This document shows, piece by piece, positions 42,901 to 53,338 of a DNA stretch of 64,000 bases. Every line of letters starts with the position of its first letter. The stretch's first letter is position 1. The stretch comes from Closterium sp. Naga37s-1. Lineage: Eukaryota > Streptophyta > Zygnematophyceae > Desmidiales > Closteriaceae. Location: the NCBI GenBank assembly GCA_947471745.1, contig CANJKZ010000513.1, forward strand, positions 310,001 to 374,000. The letters run 5' to 3'. The translations under genes and the position numbers were made by a program. Below the pieces are notes generated by a model. It was given only the letters and a program-made list of their open reading frames with translations. It had not been told where the DNA came from and did not search any database.

Positions 42901-45900
42901 ACTCACCATGCACTCACCATGCACTCACCATGCACTCACCGTGCACTCACCATGCACTCACCGTGCACTCACCATGCACTCACTCACCATGCACTCACCA
43001 TTCACTCACCATGCACTCACCATGCACTCACCGTGCACTCACCATGCACTCACCGTGCACTCACCATGCACTCACTCACCATGCACTCACCATGCAGTCA
43101 CCATGCACTCACCATGCACTCACTCACCATGCACTCACCATGCACTCACCATGCACTCACCATGCACTCACCATGCACTCACCATGCACTCACTCACCAT
43201 GCACTCACCATTCACTCACCATGCACTCACCATGCACTCACCGTGCACTCACCATGCACTCACCATGCACTCACCATGCACTCACTCACCATGCACTCAC
43301 CATGCACTCACCATGCACTCACTCACCATGCACTCACCATACACTCACCATGCACTCACCATGCACTCACCATGCACTCACCATGCACTCACCATGCACT
43401 CACCATGCACTCACTCACCATGCACTCACCATGCACTCACCATGCACTCACCATGCACTCACCATGCACTCACCATGCACTCACCATGCACTCACTCACC
43501 ATGCACTCACCATTCACTCACCATGCACTCACCATGCACTCACCGTGCACTCACCATGCACTCACCATGCACTCACTCACCATGCACTCACCATGCACTC
43601 ACTCACCATGCACTCACCATGCACTCACTCACCATGCACTCACCATGCACTCACTCACCATGCAGTCACCATGCACTCACCATGCACTCACCATGCACTC
43701 ACCATGCACTCACCATGCACTCACCATGCACTCACTCACCATGCACTCACCATTCACTCACCATGCACTCACCATGCACTCACCGTGCACTCACCATGCA
43801 CTCACCATGCACTCACTCACCATGCACTCACCATGCACTCACCATGCACTCACCATGCACTCACCATGCACTCACTCACCATGCACTCACCATGCACTCA
43901 CCATGCACTCACCATGCACTCACCATGCACTCACGATGCACTCACCATGCACTCACCTGCACTCACTCACCATGCACTCACCATTCACTCACCATGCACT
44001 CACCATGCACTCACCGTGCACTCACCATGCACTCACCATGCACTCACCATGCACTCACTCATCATGCACTCACCATGCACTCACTCACCATGCACTCAGT
44101 CACCATGCACTCACCATACACTCACCATGCACTCACCATGCACTCACCATGCACTCACCATGCACTCACCATGCACTCACCATGCACTCACCGTGCACTC
44201 ACCATGCACTCACCGTGCACTCACCATGCACTCACTCACCATGCACTCACCATTCACTCACCATGCACTCACCATGCACTCACCATGCACTCACCATGCA
44301 CTCACCATGCACTCACCATTCACTCACCATGCACTCACTCACCATGCACTCACCATGCACTCACTCACCATGCACTCACCATGCACTCACTCACCATGCA
44401 GTCACCATGCACTCACCATGCACTCACCATGCACTCACCATGCACTCACCATGCACTCACCATGCACTCACTCACCATGCACTCACCATTCACTCACCAT
44501 GCACTCACCATGCACTCACCGTGCACTCACCATGCACTCACCATGCACTCACTCACCATGCACTCACCATGCACTCACCATGCACTCACCATGCACTCAC
44601 CATGCACTCACTCACCATGCACTCACCATGCACTCACCATGCACTCACCATGCACTCACCATGCACTCACGATGCACTCACCATGCACTCACCATGCACT
44701 CACTCACCATGCACTCACCATTCACTCACCATGCACTCACCATGCACTCACCGTGCACTCACCATGCACTCACCATGCACTCACCATGCACTCACTCATC
44801 ATGCACTCACCATGCACTCACTCACCATGCACTCAGTCACCATGCACTCACCATACACTCACCATGCACTCACCATGCACTCACCATGCACTCACCATGC
44901 ACTCACCATGCACTCACCATGCACTCACCGTGCACTCACCATGCACTCACCGTGCACTCACCATGCACTCACTCACCATGCACTCACCATTCACTCACCA
45001 TGCACTCACCATGCACTCACCATGCACTCACCATGCACTCACCATGCACTCACCATTCACTCACCATGCACTCACCATGCACTCACCGTGCACTCACCAT
45101 GCACTCACCGTGCACTCACCATGCACTCACTCACCATGCACTCACCGTGCACTCACCATGCACTCACCATGTATTCACCATGCACTAACTCACCATGCAC
45201 TCACCATACACTCACCATGCACTCACCATGCACTCACCATGCACTCACCATGCACTCACCATGCACTCACCATGCACTCACCATGCACTCACCATGCACA
45301 CCCCTACAAGGCAGCTCACTGCCCTCACGCTTAACCCTGCCCTCACGCTTAACCCTGCCATCCCCCTCCCTTGACCGCTATCCACCGCCAAACTGCCCAT
45401 TGCCACTGCTGCCGTCACCCTGCAATTGCAGCAGCTGCTGCTGCAGTGAAAGCGAGCTGAACCAACTCCTAAGATAGAGTTTCATGCTCCGTGCACTCAC
45501 TCCCTCTCTCCTCTCACTTCTCCCCCTCTGTGTGGCTGTCACCATGCAGCAGTCTGAGCAGCATAGCCCAGGCGACCTCGTGTGTGGTGAATGCACCCAC
45601 ACACTTCAACAAGAGGACTCACCCCCATGCTGTCTTCGGTACTGCCATGCCATGCCATGTCAGGCCCATGCTTTGCGGTGCCATGCAATGCCATGCTATG
45701 ATTGGTGCATGACGTAGAAGGTAGAATTCAGAGGCATCTAGAGAGGGGCAGCAGCTGAGGGGTCCCACCTGGCAATATAGGGATTTCAATATAGGGGCTT
45801 CACTCTAGGGGCAGGGCTTCACTCTAGGGGCAGGGCTTCACTCTAGGGGCAGGGCTTCATTATTGAAGCTTCACTAAGGGGCTCCAACAGAAGGGCTTCA

Positions 45901-46841
45901 ACATTGGGGCTTCAACATAGGGGCCTCGACTATAGGGGTGGGCTTCATTATAGGGCTCCAATACAGGGGCTCCAGTATTGGGACTCCGTTATAGGGTCTT
46001 TATCGTAGGGGTTTCAATATAGGGGCTTCATTATAGGGCTTTATAACAGGGGCTTCATGATAAGGGCTTCATCATCGGGGCTTCAGTATAGGGGCGCTAA
46101 CACATTGATGAGACCGCTCAACACATTGATGGGACCGCTCAACACATTGATGAGACCGCTCAACACATTGGTGCAGGTTGCCACTAATCCACCATACCGT
46201 GGCCTCTGTTTCTTCCCCCATCTCCGAGTTGACTTTTGAGTGGACTCAAAACTCAGCACAATTTCGGAGCTCCAATCGCATTGTGAATGGTCGAATGGTG
46301 CAGGCTTGCCACTCATCCTCCACTGTACCGTGGCCTCTGTCTCTTTCTTCCTCATCCCTCTCATTTCTTTCCCACTTTTTCCCCCTCGCTTGCTGTGACT
46401 CAGAGATATCTGGTGCAAGTGAGGAGGCAGCGGCAGCAGGATTGGACCTTTTTGCTACAGTGCTCGCGCAGGTGGGCGCAGCTGACAGGCCAGGTGATAG
46501 GCCAGGTGGGCTCAGGTGATAGGCCAGGTGGGTTCAGGTGGTATGCCTGGTTGGCTCAAAGCAAAATGCAAGGTGTGAGACCCAGGACTGTATGGATGAC
46601 TTCGACGACGGTACAGATTTGGTGACAGTGCAGATTTGGTGACAGTGCAGATTTGGTGACAGTGCAGATTTGGTGACAGTGCAGATTTGGTGACAGTGCA
46701 GTTGTGAGGTTGTCTTCGAGTTGAGTGCACTCATTAGTCCCCTCCCCTCTCTCACCCATCTCTTCCCACCCCCGTCCCCCCTTCCACCTCGGCAGCAGGC
46801 CATCGACAGCCCGGCAGTGGGCTACTCACAGCAGCTCACTG

Positions 46842-46884
<43 letters not shown>

Positions 46885-49800
46885 CACTGCTGCTGCTGAT
46901 GCTGCTGCTGCTGCTGGTAGCACTACCCGTGTCTTCTGCTCCCCCCTCTCTCGCCCTTCCCCCTTCGGCAGGCCATTGAGAGCCCGGCAGTGGGCTACTC
47001 GCACTTCCTCTCCCTCCCCCTCGCCTCGCACCGCCCGCTGGTGGCTCGCCTGCATGACTTCCGCTCCTCCGTGCTGCACTCTGTGGGCTTCCCATGCACC
47101 CACGAGCACCTCACAGCGCCAGCTGACGCTGCTGCTGGTAGCACTGCTGGTGTTGATGGTGCTGCTGGTGATGCTGCTACTGCTGCTGGTGGTGACAATG
47201 CTTCTGGTGATGCTGATGCTGGTGCTACAAAAAAGGAGGGCAAGGGAGAAGGTGTGAAGGATGATCGCGCAGTAGCAGTAGTATTTGGGGTTGGGTTTGG
47301 GGCGAGAGAAGGGAAAGAAGGCTGCGGGGAGGAAGCGGTGGAAGGGGAAGGGAGAGCATATACGAGTGGAGGAGAGGAGGGAGCAGGAGGAAGTGTGAGA
47401 AGAGGAGGGAAGAGAGTACGCGATGGTGACGATGCCGCTGCTGCTGCTGCCGATCCTGTTACTGCAGCAGTTGGTGCTGCAGTCGGTGATGCCTCTGCTG
47501 CTACAACTGCTGGTGGCGGGTCTTTGGTGTGTGCAGAAGGGGGGGAGGGTGGTGACGGAGAGAGGCCGGCAGTTGTAGGACAAGGGGGGGAGACGGGAGA
47601 GGAGAAGCCATGGGAGCATCAGCCAGGTGGTCAGAGAGTGAAGGGAGTGAAGGACAAGTATGGTGAGTGAGTGAGGTGAGTGAGTGAATAAGTGATAGTG
47701 AGCGAGTGAGTGAGTGAGTGAGGTGAGCTCATGAATGAGTCAGTGAGTGATCGAGTCAGTGAGAGAATGAGTAAGTGAGCGGTGCTTTAATATGAACCCT
47801 TGCTGTGTGACGTTCAGTCAGCTTTTTCCAACAGAAATTGCACTTGAGGAAAGGCAGTGAAGGACAAGTACGGTAAGTGTGTGAGTGATTAAGTGAGTGA
47901 GTGATTAAGTGAGTGAGTGAGTGAGTGAATGAGTGAGTGAGTGATTGAGTGAGTGAATGAGAGAGTGAGTGAGTGATTGAGTGATTGAGTGAGTGAATGA
48001 GAGAGTGATTGAGTGACTGAATGAGATAATGAGTGAGTGAGTGAATGAGAGAGTGAGTGAGTGAGAGAGTGAGTGAATGAGCGAGCAATGCTTCTGCTGT
48101 GAACCTTCCATGCGATGTTCACTCACATTTTTTCAACGTCAAATTGTCCTCGTGGGAGGCATGGCTGATTGCATGGCAGGCATGGTGCATTCACATCACT
48201 TCACTTCACTTCACTTCACTTCGCCACCATACAATCATGAACTTGCTCTTCTCTCTTCTGTTGAGTCAACTCAAAGTTCGACGCTAATTCCTCCCGTCTG
48301 CCATTCCTGCCGTCCCGTTTCCTCCCATCGATGGTGGGCCTTTCCTGCTGTCCCGCACCCTCGATATCTCATGCTCTCATGGCACATCCCACTACATAAC
48401 AAACACATGATAAAAGTAGTGTTTTGAGATGTCTCAAAAGCCACGTGATAACAGTAGTGTTTTGAGTCGTATCAAAACCCTACATAACATGCACCCCTCC
48501 ATCTTCATTGGCCCACCCACCTACCCCACACCCTCCCTCCCCTACCATGACACCCATCCCCCCTCACCATCCTCTTGCCCTCCCTCACCATCCTCTGGCC
48601 CTCCCTCACCATCATCTTGCCCTCCCTCACCATCCTCTTGCCCTCCCTCACCATCCTCTTGCCCTCCCTCTCCATCCTCTTGCCCTCCCTCTCCATCCTC
48701 TTGCCCTCCTTCTCCATCCTTTTGCCCTCCCTCTGCATCCCATGCCATGGCCTACTAGGTAGCATGCACCCTCCATCTTCATTAGCCCACCTACCCTACA
48801 CCCTCTCCCCCCTCCCCACACACCCATCCCCCCTTACCATCCTCTTTCCCCCCGCCCTCTCCAGCCCACCCCACAGCACTGACCACCAGGGGGAGTGCAT
48901 CCGTCTATCGTCATCAACCCAGCCACCTTCCACATCACGTGCACATGCTCAAGCTTTGGTCGCCCGTCCCCATGACGTGGTAGCAGCTGACCACCCCTTC
49001 CGCGCCTCACAAGTCACCCACTTTCCATGCGCCACCATCCCATCTCCCTCCCACCAACCCCACCCCACCCGACGGCCTCCAGGAGGCATGCACCCGTTCA
49101 TCTTCATCAGTCCAGCCATCTCACGCCCTTCCCCCCCTTCACCATCCTCCACTCCCCTCCCCTGCCCTCACACCCCACGCCACGGCCCACCAGGGGGCGT
49201 GCATCCGTCCATCTTCATCAATCCCACCACCTTCCACCTCACCGTTCAGATGCTCAAGCTCTGGTCGCCCCTCCGTGTGCAAGCAGCCGCTGACGCCCTG
49301 CAGGTGCGCTGTGGGAATGAGGCACCCGCACTTACGCGCGTCTGAATGAACCCAAGTTGTGAGGAGAAATGAGTCATCTGTAGCTGCCACTACACGTGCC
49401 GTGCCAATGTGCATTGTCTGGTTCTTTCCGTTTCTGGTTTCACCACTCGTTGTCTTGCTAAGCGTGCCATGCCATGGTGTGTCGCCGCATCTCCCACCTC
49501 ATCCCTGCATGAGGGATGATGACACGTGCTCCATGCATGCACGGCGCCGCCCCTGCATGCGTCGTCTCACTGTGCCACTCACTTGTTATCCCCCCTGTCC
49601 TTCCTGTCCCTCCTGTCCCCCATGCCCCTCCTGTGCCTTCACAGGCGGCCATGCCGAGAGCGCAAGAAGTGTTGGGCGACTCTCCTCTGGTCATTCGCCT
49701 TGTTGGCCTCGTGAGTCTCGTGTTGGGCCACGCCCCTACCTCCCTGTGTATCTGCCCACCCTCTTCCTGCACTGACTCTTGAGGCGATTCAAAAGTCACC

Positions 49801-52117
49801 TAGTTGCCGCGCACCTGGGACGCATCATAAGAATCTAGTCATTCGCCCATTGGTGAGTCTCGTGCCTCGACATGCCGGGATGGGATCTGTGCCATTCATG
49901 GCACATGGGGCATGCATGGCACATGGGGCACGCATGGCACATATGGGGCATGCATGGCACATATGGGGCATGCAAGCCACGTAGGGCATGCAAGCCACGA
50001 GGGGCATGCAAGCCACGTAGGGCATGCAAGCCACATGCGGCGTGCATGGCACGTTGGGCATGCAAGTCACATGTACTTCGCAAACTGGTCCTCACACCCT
50101 TGAACTTACCCCTGCTACCCAACTCGCCCCACTGTGCAGAAGTGCATGAAGGGGCATCCATCCAAGGCGCATGTGCTGTATGCTGACATGCAGGAGGTCG
50201 ATGGGGGGAACCGGCTGCCTGCCGTCTGTGGTGAGATGCCACGCCATGCCATGCCATGCCATGCCATGCCGTGCCGTACCATGCCATGCCATGCCATGCC
50301 ATGCCGTGCCGTGCCATGCCATGCCATGCCGTGCCGTGCCGTGCCGTGCCGTGCCATGCCACACCACGCCAGGTCTGCATTCATGAGCAAGGAGGCGAGG
50401 GGGTGAGTGAGGCAGTTCAGACAGGCAGGACCAGTCCGTTCATCCATCACTCTTACTGCCATCTTCTCCCCTCTCCCAACTCCTCCATTCCCCCATCCCA
50501 ACTCCTCCATTCCCCCATCTAAACTCCCTCCCTGCCTTTCATCCAGAGGTGCTGAGGGCGGCGTGCAGGGAGGCAGGGCTGGTCACACCTAGAGACTGCC
50601 GCCAGCCTCTCAAGGTGAGTAGTGGGCTGGCAGCCGATAGAGGATGTAGCAGGCTGTGGAGAGGTGTAATGGATCAGTCATTTGGTTCATTCCGAACAGC
50701 AGGTGACTCTTCCCATCTCTCTCTTTCTCGCTGTCTACTCTCTTCTTTATTTGTCGTCCAACATCCCCTCCCACCTCCCCTCTCCTCTCTTTTCCCGTCC
50801 GTTCTTCCCCCCTTCCCCCACCCGACCTTCTCGTCCCCTTCCCAAACTTCCTCATTCCCCCGCTTCCTTTGCTCCACCACACCCCCCCACCAGCTGCACG
50901 CCACCATCATGAACACGAGCCACCGGAAAGGGTGGGTGTGGGGAGATTGGGTGGGTGTGGGGACATTGGGTGGGTGTGGGAGGGATTAGGCGTGGGAGAT
51001 TGGTTGGATGCAGGTGGGTATCTGGGTTGAGTGGGGCAGGTAGGTGGGAGGTTGGTGTGTGCGGACCGGCTATGCAAGCGTGTGTTGTGCTTGACTGCGG
51101 CAAAGCAGCCAAACATCTTCTGTCCTCCCTTTACCTTCCTGCTTTAGTTCTTTCTTTCGCCTTGTCCACCTTCCTCACCCCGCACATCACATGTAACCTG
51201 CCACATGTGCCATGCATGTGCTGCACACATCACGTGTAACCTGCCACATGTGCCATGCATGTGCTGCGCACATCACGTGTAACCTGCCACATGTGCCATG
51301 CATGTGCTGCACACATCACGTGTAACCTGCCACATGTGCCATGCATGTGCTGCACACATCACGTGTAACCTGCCACATGTGCCATGCATGTGCTGCACAC
51401 ATCACGTGTAACCTGCCACATGTGCCATGCATGTGCTGCGCACATCACGTGTAACCTGCCACATGTGCCATGCATGTGCTGCGCACATCACGTGTAACCT
51501 GCCACATGTGCCATGCATGTGCTGCGCACATCATGTGTAACCTGCCACATGTGCCATGCATGTGCTGCGCACATCACGTATAACCTGCCACATGTGCCAT
51601 GCATGTGCTGCGCACATCACGTGTAACCTGCCACATGTGCCATGCATGTGCTGCGCACATCATGTGTAACCTGCCACATGTGCCATGCATGTGCTGCGCA
51701 CATCACGTGTAACCTGCCACATGTGCCATGCATGTGCTGCACACATCACGTGTAACCTGCCACATGTGCCATGCATGTGCTGCACACATCAGTTGAAACC
51801 AGAGTTTCCCGACAATCACAGCGTGCTGCTTGCCTCGCCTTGTTCGCCCTGTCCCGTTCCACCCACTCCCCCATCCCCCACCTTTCCTCTCCTTACCCTG
51901 CCACAGCCCCTCCCCCTCTCCCCCTCCTCCCCCCCGCCCCCCCTCCGCCAGGCCCCATCGCAATGCGCGGGTGCCATTTGATGCCTCCCTCATCGTGGCA
52001 CAGCATGGGGACACGGAGTGGGGGGAGGTGCGCCTGGGGGAGGTACATCTGTCGCAGAGGTTCAAATTCGATGACCAGGGATACTACCACTGCTGCTCCT
52101 CGCTGCCTTTGCCCTGA
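39937..52117 (+). CDS. ASCC1: ASCC1-like protein (KH / 2H phosphodiesterase family)
   Basis: Exons that join in phase: 46404-46471, 46972-47662, 49194-49303, 49645-49710, 50140-50230, 50547-50614, 50894-50931, 51952-52117 (TGA 52115-52117). The first exon ends at 40405 (donor AAG|GTGCGT). Its start is ambiguous between ATG 39937 and, in another frame, ATG 40313. ASCC1 is a subunit of the activating signal cointegrator complex, linked to transcription and alkylation-damage response, with a C-terminal LigT/2H phosphodiesterase fold. Seen here: ISGASEEAAAAGLDLFATVL (end of the KH region), VGYSHFLSLPLA, the first His motif FHLTVQMLKLWS, ARVLYA-like AHVLYADMQEV, the second His motif LHATIMNT, and EVHLSQRFKFDDQGYYHCCS at the end. 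The KH core (GxxG) exon was not found. A low-complexity insertion of about 170 residues sits in the second listed exon. Confidence 0.8.
40313..40405 (+). CDS. ASCC1: Probable ASCC1 first-exon end
   Basis: The frame MTAGEVERLYGTPSVTVKEV, then KGDGTTVMQVK, ends at a GT donor in phase 0. It is preceded by a Gly/Arg-rich stretch open in two frames, with ATG 39937 in the other frame. A length change in a G run (near 40296-40305) could join them. A short acceptor-bounded piece at 40665-40702 (VDGALAGLFSRN) might be the first part of the KH domain, but this is weak. Confidence 0.45.
40575..40660. repeat. (CCATG)n pentanucleotide repeat
   Basis: A tract of CCATG/CCATC units, similar to the one at 50235-50375. 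Both are in ASCC1 introns. Confidence 0.8.
40796..45296. repeat. 4.5-kb satellite of CACTCACCATG (11 bp) with 15-bp variants
   Basis: Roughly 400 units of CACTCACCATG are mixed with CACTCACTCACCATG. All three plus frames are open for over 1400 codons because stops cannot form. Variant units (CATTCACTC, CCGTGCACTC) recur together at irregular 240-400 bp intervals, which suggests a higher-order repeat. On the minus strand each unit reads CATGGTGAGT, a perfect splice-donor consensus. It fills the first ASCC1 intron. Confidence 0.95.
45297..46403 (+). repeat. ASCC1 intron with short degenerate repeats
   Basis: 45780-46080 is an irregular run of GGGGCTTCA(N)TATAG-like units. 46090-46170 holds four copies of AACACATTGATGAGACCGCTC. 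No KH-coding exon is recognisable. The polypyrimidine tract and CAG at 46401-46403 form the acceptor of the next exon. Confidence 0.65.
46604..46700. repeat. 17-bp tandem repeat in an ASCC1 intron
   Basis: Five to six copies of CAGATTTGGTGACAGTG. Confidence 0.85.
46790..46971 (+). repeat. Echo of the ASCC1 exon start at 46972, with a (GCT)n run
   Basis: At 46798 a copy of acceptor plus exon start (CAGGCCATCGACAGCCCGGC, coding AIDSPAVGYS) precedes the true one (AIESPAVGYSHF) by about 170 bp. A GCT trinucleotide run and a second pyrimidine tract separate the two. Confidence 0.8.
47663..48130 (+). repeat. GTGA-type expansions and an echoed donor after ASCC1 exon 46972-47662
   Basis: The true donor TATG|GTGAGTGAGTGAG opens into a (GTGA)n stretch to about 47780. 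At 47854-47879 the exon end recurs (GTGAAGGACAAGTACG|GTAAGT), again followed by (GTGA)n to about 48085. The two blocks are diverged copies of a unit of about 200-300 bp. Confidence 0.75.
48480..49130 (+). repeat. Four echoes of ASCC1 exon 49194 and a CCATCCTCTTGCCCTCCCT array
   Basis: Partial copies of the exon start (ATGCACCCCTCCATCTTCAT and similar) lie at about 48487-48515, 48766-48795 and 49077-49125. An almost full-length copy with a CACCAG acceptor lies at about 48885-49000 and includes ATGCTCAAGCTTTGGTCGCC. About ten units of CATCCTCTTGCCCTCCCTCA fill 48565-48740. Confidence 0.8.
49838..50080 (+). repeat. Donor echo and GCATGCAAGCCACGTAGG repeats
   Basis: GTCATTCGCCCATTGGTGAGTC at about 49838-49860 copies the end of the exon at 49645-49710. 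It is followed by about ten degenerate units of the GGGCATGCAAGCCACGTA type. Confidence 0.65.
50235..50375. repeat. (CCATG/CCGTG)n pentanucleotide repeat
   Basis: About 28 units starting right after the donor of the exon ending at 50230. Confidence 0.9.
51185..51790. repeat. 43-bp tandem repeat, about 14 units
   Basis: The unit contains CACATCACGTGTAACCTGCC and ACATGTGCCATGCATGTGCT. It fills most of the last ASCC1 intron (50932-51951). Confidence 0.95.
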
Positions 52118-52289
52118 CCGCGCCGTTCTATAGGTTTTCTATACTGCTCCAGTGCTGCAAATACTCTTGGGTTCTGCGGCCCACATTGAAAGTCATGTTC
52201 ATTAGGTTTTCAACTATTGGTAGGAAGTGAGATGTGCCATATACGTGTTTTTATGTGTGTGAGTTTTACAAAGTTGTGAATATAGAAAG
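52118..52289 (+). other. ASCC1 3' UTR and flank
   Basis: 170 bp lie between the stop codon and the 5' LTR of element F. No other feature is seen. Confidence 0.5.
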
Positions 52290-52730
52290 TGTTGGAAACA
52301 AGTAACTTAACGCTTCTGAAGTATCGAAGTGTCGACACAAAACGGAGCGGACTACAGCGAAGAAACACACGAGTCAACAAAAGCAACCGCTGGAGGTTAC
52401 GCGAAGGTCAAAGGTCGCTGACCTTTGACTTGACGAAAAGTACAGTGCGACAGCAAGGACACATAATTGGCTCGTTACCGAGCAGTTACCTGAGTCGGCA
52501 CTGTATCGAACCGCAACAGCAAAAGCAGTTAAAGTAGAACTTTTCATATTCCTTTGTAATCATGTAAAAAGCTTGTATCTCTTTGCTATTATCAACTTAT
52601 CTTGTTCTCACACACTAGTACAAGGTGGTTCAGCAAACTCTAATATTAAACGCTTCCGCAATTACAAATATTCCTACTTCAACCCCGATCTTAGCCTTGA
52701 AAGATCCTAAGGCCTCTTTTCAGCCCAACA
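52290..52730 (+). repeat. 5' LTR of element F (441 bp)
   Basis: The LTR starts TGTTGGAAAC and ends CAGCCCAACA, with the perfect 6-bp inverted termini TGTTGG/CCAACA. The next base begins the primer-binding site. Confidence 0.85.
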
Positions 52731-52742
52731 TGGTATGAGAGC
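52731..52742 (+). promoter_or_regulatory. Primer-binding site of element F
   Basis: TGGTATGAGAGC follows the LTR. It is one base from the common initiator-Met tRNA complement TGGTATCAGAGC. Confidence 0.8.
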
Positions 52743-53338
52743 TAACAGGGCAAGATCAATTTCCAAAATCTCTATGACAACACAAGACATGGCAACACAA
52801 AAGGAGAGGAGCTCATCTAACGGATCTCTCGGCACTACTCCTACTCCACCTCCAGCCTCTGGCCTACAGACAGAGGAAGGCACAGCAACAAGGCCAGCTG
52901 CGGAGTCGACCGAAACTCCCGGGAATCAAGCAGCAGGCTTCGACCCAAACATGATGGAGAAGTTCTTCTCCTTCATGTCCTTCTACGAGCAACACCAGCA
53001 AGCAGCTCCTGCGCAATCAAACAACAGTGACAACAACAACAGAGCAACACCAATGAGCCTTGACGGTTCATCCTATGCGCGCGGAAATCAGCAGCAACCC
53101 ACCTTTGCTCCATACGAGCCTCAACGTGGCTCCATCAGTTTCGCGCCACAACCACAGTCTTCACCTGGACAAGAGAAGACATTGGACGCACTTCAAGTTC
53201 AATCACAATTCGCACACGTGTTAAAACTGCAAACGTCAACGCTCTTCGACGGAAAAGACTTCTATACCTAGTCATTCGAGTTCGAGCTGATGATGGAGGG
53301 CACGCAAATTCTCGGATTCTTCGACGGGTCCCTGCCAT
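52735..53338 (+). pseudogene. Element F gag, first part
   Basis: The frame begins MRANRARSISKISMTTQDMA (a later Met may be the real start). It is rich in Pro, Gln, Ser and Asn, and runs into the start of the gag fold (TLFDGKDFYT). A TAG at 53269-53271 interrupts it, with coding similarity continuing (SFEFELMMEGTQ) to the element G insertion. Confidence 0.75.

Noticed and set aside
40513-45477. Open frames of 1465-1654 codons rich in SPCTHHALTMH
   Set aside because: They are produced by the CACTCACCATG satellite, which cannot form stop codons in these frames; all three plus frames are open. It is intronic to ASCC1.
46826-47095. Ser- and Ala-rich frames opposite the ASCC1 exon
   Set aside because: They are complements of GCT-rich sequence; the plus strand has the conserved motifs.
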